A stretch of 64,000 nt of DNA from Oopsacas minuta (taxonomy: Eukaryota; Porifera; Hexactinellida; Lyssacinosida; Leucopsacidae), in NCBI GenBank assembly GCA_024704765.1, contig JAKMXF010000302.1:397114-461113 (forward strand). The letters are read 5' to 3'. Under the pieces are notes generated by a model that ran no database searches, was not told the DNA's origin, and saw nothing but the letters and a program-made list of their open reading frames with translations. A program made the position numbers and the translations under genes. Below, piece by piece: positions 23,501 to 33,300 of this stretch. Within the stretch, counting starts at the first letter, position 1; each line of letters begins with the position of its first letter.

Positions 23501-25546
23501 GATAGATGAGGTGGTAGTGGGTATTCTACTGGTATTGAATATTTGATTGATAGATGAGGTGGTAGTGGGTATTCTACTGGTATTGAATATTTGACCGATA
23601 GATGAGGTAGTAGGTATTCTGCTGGTATTGAATATTGGTACCCTTGATGATGAGCTGGTAGCTATTCTACTGGTATTGAATATTTGACCGATAGATGAAC
23701 TGGTAGTGGGTATTCTACTGGTATTGAATATTTGGCTTATTGATGAGCTGGTATTGAATACTGATGCCATAGATGAGCTGGTTGGTATTCTAGAAGAGGA
23801 AAAAGATTGGGTGGAGATAGGAGCTGTTGCTGATGCTATTCGTGTCGATAAAGATGGAAGTATAACTAGAGTAGATGAGACAGATGATATAGGTATTGTG
23901 GTTCTGAATGTAGTTGATATAATATATGACGTCATCAACAGGACAGATGATGAAATTTGAATAATATCTAAGCTACTACTATTCACTACGGGGGATGTAG
24001 AGCTTGTAGTTTGCGAAGAACTAGGTAAGAAACTAGTTGACTTCCGTCCATACAAACTGATTATTACACTAAACATCTCTAAACCAGTACTATCCGACCA
24101 TTCTTCAATACTATAAACATCCAATACTCTCTTAATATCAGCCGCTAGTAGCGGAGCTGTATTATTAGTTATGTAGAATACGATTCTAGTAGCAGCAATA
24201 GCTCCCGTAGAAAACTGAAGAAATTCATTCTTTATTACATTAAATGCGAAACTTCCAATTCTGAATGAGAAATAAAGTGTATACTCTAAGTATACAACAT
24301 TAGATATCATTGTATTGAGAAACCGAGCGGCCAATGCTATGAAGGTAGAGTTTATGCCAAAAGTATCCGAACCGATTGGACTATATCTAAATGTAACTAC
24401 AAGATAGTATTGTGTAGGTTGTAACTGTGTAAATATTTGTGACGTAGATAGTATAGATGTTAAAGTAGATTGGGAAGGAATAATTGTAGTACTTATAGGT
24501 TGTACTGATTGTGTAGCTGTAGATGATATAGATGGCGTATTAGAAGTGCTAAAAACCGCAGAGGATGATTGTTGAGGTACTAAGTATGATGATACAATAA
24601 CCTGAGAGGACATGTTAAGAACTTGTATTGAACTGCTTTCTGGTATAGTAACTGTTGATGATATAGGTTGTATAGTTGATTGTATGCTTATAGAACTAGT
24701 GAATGATGGAAGAATAGTTCGTGAAATAACAGAGCTTGCTGTAAGTGATTGTGACTCAATAATGCTAGTTACTTCCTGAGAAGCAGAGTCTGTCAAAAGT
24801 GATCGGGTAGATGAAGAAGACGGTACTATGGATGTAACGGGAACACTTGCTGTAGACATAACACTATCAACGAGTGTAGATCGAGATGAAGGTTTAGTTG
24901 AACTGATCTCTATACTCGATTCAATCGATAAGAGAGTTGACATAGAAGTAGACATTATACTGACTATAGTAGATGATATATATTCCATTGTAGTTGAGGC
25001 TATTTGAGGAATTGTACTGGCGCTTACAATTAGTTGAAATAAACTAAATGAAGCACTTGCAGATATGGTATCACTCGTAACATGATCTTTCCAGTCAGTT
25101 AAGTTACAATTTCTACTGAATACATCAATAGCAAAAGTTGCATTAATCAGTGTACTATTCTGAGAGATATAAAATACAAAATTGACGATTGTATCACCTT
25201 CGTCACCCTGATGACTGAATTGAAAAATAGCATAAGAAATAAGGAATAGAGAAATATTAAGATCGTGTAATTCAACTATAACAAGCTCATCAGTAAGATA
25301 ATGAGTATAATCAACATCTTCACTGGATATATTCAAGTAACAACTAGCTAATACCTGTCCGAATCTAGGTAGGTTCACATTATCCGATCTGAAAAGTTCA
25401 AGAATCTGATCAGCGTGATATAATATAGTCATATTAATGTAATGAAGATAAGGATCAAGATCTGTCGTATCCACAGACTGGACATTAGATTCTTTAGTAA
25501 TAAATAAGAGAATAATTGAGAATAGAAATATCTGAACAAGCCACAT
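20558..25546 (-). CDS. Large mucin-like type I membrane protein
   Basis: Uninterrupted 1662-residue frame. Signal peptide at residues 1-23. A globular region (~25-150) with several N-glycosylation sites is followed by Ser/Thr-rich stretches, a second globular region (~375-500), a long Ser/Thr/Ile/Asn tandem-repeat region (~590-1120), and a third globular region (~1165-1290) containing a dibasic RRKRHVF site. A membrane segment lies ~1292-1322 and a charged cytoplasmic tail of ~340 residues has a predicted helical portion and a Pro-rich SHPPPAYAPTP. The three globular blocks look alike in pattern (strand-rich with N-glycans, ~120 residues), reminiscent of SEA-type modules, but I see no SEA cleavage motif. 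It is probably a heavily glycosylated surface receptor or adhesion molecule. No family assigned. The tail PPAY motif could bind WW domains. Confidence 0.8.
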   Translation of the reverse strand: MWLVQIFLFSIILLFITKESNVQSVDTTDLDPYLHYINMTILYHADQILELFRSDNVNLPRFGQVLASCYLNISSEDVDYTHYLTDELVIVELHDLNISLFLISYAIFQFSHQGDEGDTIVNFVFYISQNSTLINATFAIDVFSRNCNLTDWKDHVTSDTISASASFSLFQLIVSASTIPQIASTTMEYISSTIVSIMSTSMSTLLSIESSIEISSTKPSSRSTLVDSVMSTASVPVTSIVPSSSSTRSLLTDSASQEVTSIIESQSLTASSVISRTILPSFTSSISIQSTIQPISSTVTIPESSSIQVLNMSSQVIVSSYLVPQQSSSAVFSTSNTPSISSTATQSVQPISTTIIPSQSTLTSILSTSQIFTQLQPTQYYLVVTFRYSPIGSDTFGINSTFIALAARFLNTMISNVVYLEYTLYFSFRIGSFAFNVIKNEFLQFSTGAIAATRIVFYITNNTAPLLAADIKRVLDVYSIEEWSDSTGLEMFSVIISLYGRKSTSFLPSSSQTTSSTSPVVNSSSLDIIQISSSVLLMTSYIISTTFRTTIPISSVSSTLVILPSLSTRIASATAPISTQSFSSSRIPTSSSMASVFNTSSSISQIFNTSRIPTTSSSIGQIFNTSRIATSSSSRVPIFNTSRIPTTSSIGQIFNTSRIPTTTSSINQIFNTSRIPTTTSSIGQIFNASRIPTTTSSIDQIFNTSRIPTTTSSINQIFNTSRIPTTTSSIGQIFNASRIPTTSSIGQIFNTSRIPTTTSSIDQIFNTSRIPTTTSSIGQIFNTSRIPTSSSSRVPIINTSSSISQTFNTSRISSTSSINQIFNTSRIPVGSSSMVPIFNTTSSIRQIFNTSRIPTTSSSMVQIFNISRIPTSSSRGPVFNNSSSIRQTFNTSRVPTSSSMVQISNTNRIPTTSSMAQIFNTSSIPISSSVSQISNTSMVPISSSMVQIFNTSSIPISSSISQISNTSMVPISSSMVQISNTSSIPVSSSISQISNSSTVPINSSMVQIFNTSTIPISSSMAEIFNTSSIPISSSISQISNTSMVPISSSMVQISNTSSIPISSSMAEIFNTSSIPISSSISQISNTSMVPISSSMAQIFNNSSIPISSSIERNISRSVDPSPIISSTFLSSISPSVTLPSSITVSPSLTPTTPPNYVTLPEFNPGIGYLLLLTLNANISNANLSEEFYVTTELQLINLYTLGIDADNSRRKRHVFNTTSRISCGIIQHLTVINHNQLKIVFFMSKEEDNSPLTFLTANTSLTTFKQLQNSDYEAILGYEFVSIAIYLGPVPSTSSVALVVGSILGCCILILIVFMIILCLYHCLHSNYIRVDRWSTKKSISYSNQDVYTNSVIKEEDELLFTDKFSEGTQTLARDFLFEIDELTKDRADYAFTLRTEPNLFSHFKTEETLTLMRGDLLQSADESDKNSQSLQGLRSVIEEERKLAKQAEDSLLQVMATNRKHMSNILEENGRSDRTAEERASAAYERSKKELGIATGVVTPSNSFESSQNSSRAHSRPKSGRSSKVVPSSDPPNMTISADTLTPKILDWTTDKHTVSSQSLSKPVHLTRYRNVRQPNIMQVSPRKGSRPSHPPPAYAPTPDTLNERQHITSHKSTPIRLVGTDGKPVQIQSSNADGVATTNTVNVLPPSNPFYSITKGNTPL
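22190..23780 (-). repeat. 45/48-bp coding tandem repeats of the mucin-like gene
   Basis: Two related arrays. Toward the N-terminus (23200-23780) the units are about 16 residues, pattern RIPTTTSSIGQIFNTS. Toward the C-terminus (22190-22900) the units are about 15 residues, pattern SIPISSSMVQISNTS. Every unit keeps an N-glycosylation sequon (NTS) and many Ser/Thr. Unit lengths are multiples of three, so the frame stays open through ~1.6 kb. Confidence 0.88.
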
Positions 25547-25728
25547 CGAACTTGCTAAACAAATAATTCAAATTTTCGTAAGATAACATTATAACAAGAG
25601 TTTAATGTATATCAATTATGAATTTAATAATATTCGATATTGTATTTATCTTTTAATTAACTATATTAAACGTCACAGCCCAATAAATACACAAATTAGC
25701 CATGCACTGCACCTCAGCTTATATACTT

Positions 25729-26839
25729 TCAAAAATGCATATTTCCTAAAGAACCGTCGAATAAACCAACAAGTGAATTTGAACTGTTTTTCTTGGGTAA
25801 TACAGGTTTAGATACGATTGTAGGTTGTTGTATATGATAAGCACATTTATAAACAGACTCTATAGATGAATTGGTAAGAGACTTTAGTGTAAGAACGTCT
25901 TTGTAGAGAGGGGATTGAGGGCCGAGCTCAGGGGTGCTTAAGAGACGAGTCAAGTTATCATGAATCTTCTCTAGGTTACTCACTGTCTCTATAACTCGTT
26001 GTTCTTGTGCTGGATCCTATTTACAGAATACAGTCAACTCCTGTCATATCGAAGTCTGAAATTGTATAAATATGGTCATAGACTGTCAAAATAATAAATA
26101 TATATATAAATATATATTCAATCAGATATATCTCTCCGTTTATATCGAAGAAATTATCGCGGTCCTTGAGCTTCGATATAACAAGAATTGACTGTATTAA
26201 TATTGTTTGAACTAACCTGACTGGTAGAAGATCCCAAATTCATTGGTAGGCTTTGCTTATAATTCAGTTTTCTACAGAAGGAAGGTCCTCTTATAGAGTT
26301 AGCTAGCATATTGGAGTTATTTGGTGCTATGAGTTCTATTGAGCATTTGAGAGCTGATATCCAGTTCTGAAGCTCTGAGGAGGAACTAGCTCGTAATTTA
26401 TACGTGTCACCACTAACTGCCATTACTTCAAACCCCATTGGGTCATCTGATAAGTTTATAACAGTCGCGGAGTCTAAAGATATCGATCCTCTTGCTGTTT
26501 GGGATTGTTGATCCTTTGAGATATAGTACTGAAGAATACCAGTACTGGGGTCAAGGTAAAAGTAGCGACGTTGATAACCTAATAATAATTTCAATTACAT
26601 ATCAAAGTTTACTAACAAGAAATAATAAACAGCTGACCTTTCATCAAATTGGTCCATTTCTGTAAATATCCCTCTATAGTACGCATTTTAAATTTGTTGT
26701 CTATTGATTCTCTCATTGCCCTCTGAACAACAGCTGATATCTGACTCTTCTCTTCAATTGACAAATTAGACAGCTGGTCAGCTTCTCGTAGAGGAGATTC
26801 AAAATGCTCAGAAATATCCAATTCACTATGTTGTGACAT
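25729..26839 (-). CDS. PH-domain protein like ORP9/10/11 N-terminus, lacking the lipid-binding domain
   Basis: Three exons on the minus strand (26839-~26639, ~26580-~26218, 26016-25729), about 260 residues. After an acidic N-terminus, a PH domain begins TIEGYLQKWTNLMKG and continues across the first splice into YQRRYFYLDPSTGILQYY, ending LRASSSSELQNWISALK. The opening resembles the PH domain of oxysterol-binding-related proteins ORP9/10/11. A C-terminal helical part (VSNLEKIHDNLTRLLSTPEL) follows and the frame stops at 25729. There is no EQVSHHPP-type sterol/lipid transfer domain in this gene or before the next one. It may be a PH-only paralogue that binds phosphoinositides, or a different PH family; the ORP label is a resemblance. 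Confidence 0.7.
26031..26194. mobile_element. pogo/Tigger-like MITE in PH-gene intron
   Basis: 164 bp flanked by TA on both sides. It starts CAGTCAACTCCTGTCATATC and ends with the inverse CGATATAACAAGAATTGACTG, giving ~26-bp imperfect terminal inverted repeats. TA duplication and CAGT ends point to the Tc1/mariner superfamily, pogo/Tigger branch. Confidence 0.8.
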
Positions 26840-27343
26840 TATAGAAGTCTAACATAACTTTTCTATAATATTTAATCAAGCTTAAAACATTTAATTATTC
26901 CATTTTACAGGAACCTATTTATTGAAACCCCAAATAACAGAGCTCAAAGATTGAATATAAATCCCTACAAAATACAGTCAGGGTCCAAACCAGTAGCCCC
27001 AATGAAATCATTCCCATAGGATTTGTATTAATTAAGTTAGCTGAATATTAAGTTTTAGTCCCGTGGTCCACAATGTGCGATCTACCTGTACACTGTATAG
27101 GTATTTGAATGCAAATAATGCAATACAGTTCTAGAAAATATAAAATGTAATTATAGTCTATCCATACCGTAATAATTGACACCAACAAGATTAGAAGTGA
27201 AGATTAAATTTTAGTAACTAACAGAATATTATTTGGTATGTGTTTAGGTATGTAATTCTACGTGTTATATGTAGTGTAAAGGGATTACTCTACGTAATAG
27301 CTGGAGATATCGGTACTAGTTCATTAGTCTATTGATGCTGAAA
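26840..27343. other. Intergenic, no gene seen
   Basis: About 500 bp of AT-rich spacer between the PH gene's start and the stop of the DIDO/PHF3-type gene, both on the minus strand. No convincing frame or repeat. Confidence 0.4.
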
Positions 27344-30300
27344 TCATTGTCTAGGACTTTGGTACAAATATTGTCCCCTAAACACTCCACCGGGAACTCC
27401 ACGTTCCATTCTCTCCCTCCGTAATTCATCTAGTGCTCGGGCGCGAATGAACGGCGATACTATAGGTCTACGTGGATCTAAGTCTCCCACACGAAGCGGT
27501 GATCTCTCTCTAATGTTATCAATAGTTGTAGTAGGGGGAAGTGTTAGTCTAGCTCTCGCACGGAGTAATTCACGTTCTCGTTCTAAAGCAAACAGCTGCC
27601 TTTCTCTAAGAGATGGCGGGGGTTCTCTTCGAGGGATTTCTTCTCTTTCTCTTATCAATCGCTCTCTGCTAATTATAGCAGCAGGTTCTTTATCCCGATG
27701 CAAATCATCTCTGGAATGAGCTCTGCGAGTCCACTCACGGGATCGGGATCTCCTCCTACGCCCTTTCCCCTCCCGCTCTCTTGACCTGGTTCTAGACCTC
27801 CGCTTGCTCTTTTCACTCTTCTCTATACCCTTAGTAGGAGTTGTGTTGTGTAGCTTCTCCTGCATGGCTAATAATTTCTCGCGTTGAAGATGTTTTGGTG
27901 GGAACTTAGCCAACTTATCTTCTTCACTTTGTGATAAGGCATTACTTTTTATTCGCGGGCTAGTTGTATCAACCGGGGGAGGAACCGGAGGATCCTTCAT
28001 TGGTGTGGATTCATTGTTATTTACTACCTCTTGTACAACTTGTGGATAAATCTCATCATTAGGGAGTTCAGGTTGTGTATCAGTAATATTATTATCTGTG
28101 TTTCCATTGGATATTTCTTGCTGTGATTTGTCTGGGGTTTGTTGCTGCTTGTTACAATTTGATTCTTCATTCTTGCCGGAATCTTTGCTTCTAGAAAATC
28201 GAGATCTTCTCCTTGGGCGTCTCTCTTTCCTAGATCCGATAGATTCATCATCTTTGACAACACTAGACTTGTCATCATCTCTAGGTCTGGGTCTAGGAGA
28301 TTTCCGTATTCTGTCTCTCTTTCTTATTCTCAGAGTAGACCTTGTTCTGGAAATCGGCTCGAATGAAGGTTTAGGTGGAGATTCCATAGTTCTATATAGT
28401 TTCAATGGAACTCCCAATGCATTTGAATCCGGGGGGAAATCTCTCTTCAATCTAACTCTGTCACGATCCAGCAGAGACGGTCTAATTCCAATCCCGATTG
28501 GTGAACCTCTGCCTCGAAATGTGCCGAGATCTCTACGTGCAAGGTCTAGATGATGTGAAATAGCAGTTCTTAAGGGTAGCCGTCTACGCAAGTAGGGAGG
28601 TAAGGCTCTACTTTCTAATCGAGCTTGTTCAATGAATTCTGCATCTGACAATCTAAAGTCTCTACGTGCACGTTCTAAATCCCAAGAAAGCATTTCCTGT
28701 TCTCTCTCTTTCTCTTCTCGTTCTAATCTGAAATCTCTACCTGTCAAATTCCTGTCAAACTTCTTGTCAAGAATACGTCTGTCATTGCTGGCCCACTTGT
28801 CTTCATCTCTGAGTTGCTCAAATGGTTGTTTCCAATCCCTTCCTTCTTCATTAGAATTATGCTGGTAAGGATAAACATCGCGCTTTTTCTCCTCTTCATC
28901 GTGACGTAATGGTTGTTTATCAAGATAATCCCTTTCGAAATACCTATCACCTTGTCGTGCTGTGGGATATTGATCTCTCTGTAGCCGGTGTTCATTGTAT
29001 TCATTAACATGCTCGTTTGGCTGAGAATATTCGTGTGCGAGCCGCCTATAGCCTTCTGACTGCTCATGATGCTGTCTGTGTTCTGGTAAATGTTGAGTAA
29101 CTTGTAGTTGTGGGTGTAGAGGGAGTCTATGTTCAGGAGATGTATGTTCTGGGGGGATTTGATAGGGAGTGAAGTTGTCGTGTTTTTGCATTCGAGCGTA
29201 ATCTTCTTGCTGGCGATACTGGTTATTTTGATTAGGTGGATAACGAACATACTCATGGGCGTGTGCACTATCATGAGGGATTTCGGGTGTTTGAGTGTGA
29301 GAGGGAGTCGGCCACTGTTGCTGGGGGTATCCTTCATAACCAATTGGTTGGCCTGCAGGCTGATTTTGCGGACCGACTAACATTTCCTTTTGTTTCTGTT
29401 TGTAATGTGCATCTCTGGCATCTTGTGACCAATATTCTGCAGTATTGTGGGAGTATGCTTGAACTTCATGTGATTGATAGGCTTGTCCAGGTACTTGTTG
29501 TTGCCCTTGTTGAAATTGATGCTCGCTCTGTTGGACCGGTTCCTGATTATAGTATGGAATCTGGAACTGTTCTGTGTTTTGAGTTTGATTAGCTGGAGGG
29601 TGAAAAGGGTGTTGACCCTGAGGTTGTTGTCTTAAGGCTTGCAAATCTGAGTGATCTCCCTCTCCTTTTCTCTCAGCACCTGGGTAGCCAATGTAACCTG
29701 AATGAGGGTTGTTATAGCCAAATTGATCTTGGAGCTTAATCCCAAAATCAGGATGCAATTTTTGTGTACCTTCAGGCGTAATTTGGCCATCTTTGATAGG
29801 TTTCTTGAAATGTAGGTTAGACAGTGCATCTTCAATGATGGGATCATCCATTGATTTCTTTAATATTTCACCAAGTCCAGGGAATATGTGATCGCCAGCT
29901 GTACTGCTCAGACCAAAGTTAAAAGAGACCTCTCGCTCTGCCTTATCATATGGAATCATATAAGATTCCTTGATTGCATCAGATGTATCGCTCTCTGAAA
30001 TCGGCTTGTATAGTCCGCTAGGGTTGAATAGCTTTGAAGTTATGTCGCTGCTAGAGCCAGTACCTGGTTCAGTTTTAGAACTACTCGAAGAGAAAGGTAG
30101 ATCAGTTTTAGAATGAATCGATGAGAAGGGAAGAGGGGCACTTGGATTAGTCAAAGAACTTATGTCTTGTTTGGACGGATTCGTCTTTTGATCACTGCCC
30201 CTAAAACATAATAATAATAAACATACAAATTCGATATTATAAAAGTTTTCGCATACCTCAATTCTCCTAGTATCAATGTATCGACTTCACTGCTGCTTCT

Positions 30301-33300
30301 TTTCGCAGCAGCTGTACTAAGTGGTGAATCACTAGGTTTGTTCGTAACTATCATAGCAAGTAGTGTATCGGTCTTTAGTGTAGGTACACCTGGACCCTGT
30401 AATGTGGTCAGTAAGGAGGGAATAGTGTCACCTTTAGTGAATGGCAATAGATACAAGTCTCTGACGGTTGCAGTACAACCACCTGCTACTCCACATCGCT
30501 GACGTTTGTGAAAATAATTGAAGAGAGTTGTAAAACTTATTTCTTCGTCACGAGATTTAGGCACCAGTCGCAGAACTACAAGTCCTTTCGTTGTGGATGA
30601 GACTATCTTCTTCAAATAGTCCCAAACCATTGTGTAGACTATCCTTCCATGGACCTAGAACAAAATTCAAAAAACATCAAGTCGCTTCCACTTAACTATA
30701 ACCGGTTAATATATAGCGTGGCCATACCTGAACATTTTGTGGCAGAATTTTTTCCATATCCGGTATGTATGGTCCATAAGCTAGATATCCGTTGGTAACA
30801 CATTTGGCTAGATTGGGCATACTTATGCTACCCCTCCAAACTATCTTGTCAATTTCTGATTGTTCATCACTGTCAGAAAGGGTTGGTGAGAATTTGGGCG
30901 GAGGAATGTCTATTTCTGTTGTCATGAGTGGAGTCACAGGAATGTCATTAGATTTACTTGATTGAGATTGGATATGTTTACTCGAATAAGCTGTTTGTTT
31001 GTTCTTTTCATCAAGCACGTACTTGTTTGAATTCTATCAATAAGAATGGAAAGTATGATATATACTACACACTACTAATCATAAACTAAGCCATGCTATA
31101 TTTTTAAATGGAAAGTCGAAAATGTATAGTAATGGGTCTGAGCCACTAGAAAAGTTTGCATATATAATCTGTAGTCCGTCTTCTTTGAATAAGTTTGCTC
31201 AATTGTTTGTTGTTGGTTTACAAAGTAATAATGTTGATCTGTTTTACTATGTGAACATTTTATGTATTTATTAGTATTTTAAAACTTAAACAACATAAGA
31301 ACTAATACTCGTTTAATCTTGAGCAAAACATCTTTCGTTATATGATGGGCGTGTAAAGCACACAGTTAGTTGCATTAGTCTTTTACAAGGATGATGTTAT
31401 ATGCTCCACATTTGAAATGTTTATACTTAATTTATGCAATAAATATGCTAGTTGTAGTGGCATAGCTGCGCCCAGGTGGAGGCTTGATCTGATATTTTAT
31501 AACTACTGGTTAGTTGGCCACACTCGAATCAAGAAGACCAACTAACATAACATCTGAGAAGATTATTCTTGCAGGCGTAATATTAGTTTGCGTATTGAGT
31601 CCTCTTTTAAAGCATTTCAATAGACAATTAATCATGGAGTGAATGAAGGAAACTCCTTAGATATTAGCATATGGATACATTAGTAGTGGGCTAACCCTAA
31701 TGATCTCAAGTCCTTGTACACAAGGATTAGTTTATTTGTAATTTTATTATTGTGATTTATGAACCGCTAGGATACAGCTTCACAGTACAATCACAAATTC
31801 GATAAAGATGTTGGCAAATCAGATTTTGGGTGTTTTATAAATGCGTACAGTCGAAATCGTTTTTTGCTTCTTTTCTCGTGCATTTTACGGGGCAAAAAAA
31901 CCCGATTTCGACTGTATTAATATTAACGCATTTGCAAGAAATTCATTCTTGCCATAACTGAAAGTCTCGAATTCTTCTAAGTAACATTTTTCGAATTCCT
32001 CGGTAAAAAGTTGTGTGGGGTTCAATTTTCATTTAAGGCTTAGGGCTTTGTTTGGCTAGCATGGCCCCTTGACGGAGATCCGATGGATTTCTACAAAGGA
32101 ATAATTACTAAAGCAAATTGTCTAGTAAAAGTCCTATTATTATGAAGTTCCATACTTCCAGTCTTCTACACTTGGGTTGTGCTTATACAGCATTTTTCTC
32201 GAATATTGAAGGATACTAGTAGTAGATATTGGAACAAAATATATAGCAATGCTATTAGTTGCCTATTAGGTCATTTAATGATTTATTACCCTCTCTACCC
32301 GAAATAAACCAAAAATTTTCATTCGAGAAATGCCAATAAAGTGCTCAGCTAGTTACAAAACTCTGGACAGCTACTAACAATGACTCATGAACAATAGTTC
32401 TCAACACCAGGGATAGTTTATTTTAGGTTTGCAAAGACCTCTTCCTTTACCTCAGTGTTATACATCTCATCTCTGATTAAAACTGATACAATCTGCTCCT
32501 TTACACCAAAATTTATTACCAAGTAATTAAGATAAATATTATTATGTCGAAAGAACTGTTGTGTGGTGTTGAAGATTAAGAGATCACAATTATACAAATA
32601 TAACACCTCCCCTCAGCTCTAAATTATACTATTTTATATTTTAGCAAATGAATTAAATAATGCTATCACCTGAGTCTTTGGTTGATTGTGCACATTCTTT
32701 CTGGCCATTTCTCCACTACTATAGTCAACACTACTTTGTTTATCATGTGTTTTACTACGAGTAGTTGAAATATCAGTTTTAGAATTATTTTTTGATTCTT
32801 TAGCACTGTTAGAACTTTCTGACACCAGTACTTCCGTAGACATTTGTACCAAATTCTCTGGTAGGATCTCTCCCGAGACCACCCTTCGATACAGACTAAC
32901 GTTTTTAGGATCTCTCAAACTGAAACTTAAACTCCTGTATCTGGATAGAGGGGAAGAAGTATAAACAGAAGTATTACCCCTTGTAAGGGGTAACTATTGG
33001 AATCTGCAACATCTCAATCTTACGATTGATAATCATCTTTACTAGAAATGTATTAATAGATACAGTTGTACTGTATATTACCTCATTTTTAGTATTATAA
33101 CTTTTAATGATTACAATATACAGCAGAACTCGGATAACGTACACCCTCGGAAAACGAAAATTAGATTATCCGTTTAGGAAAAGATGTTACATACTAACCG
33201 AGTTCTACTGTACTGACTTTACATTTATTGATTGTTCAGAAATTATTTCAGTAGAATACATTTTTAGACTGAATATTCCGTAATTTTATTTATCAATATT

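Noticed and set aside
28024-29592. Long overlapping frames on both strands in the last exon of the DIDO/PHF3-type gene
   Set aside because: The low-complexity Gln/Arg-rich coding sequence keeps other frames open by composition; none shows a domain.
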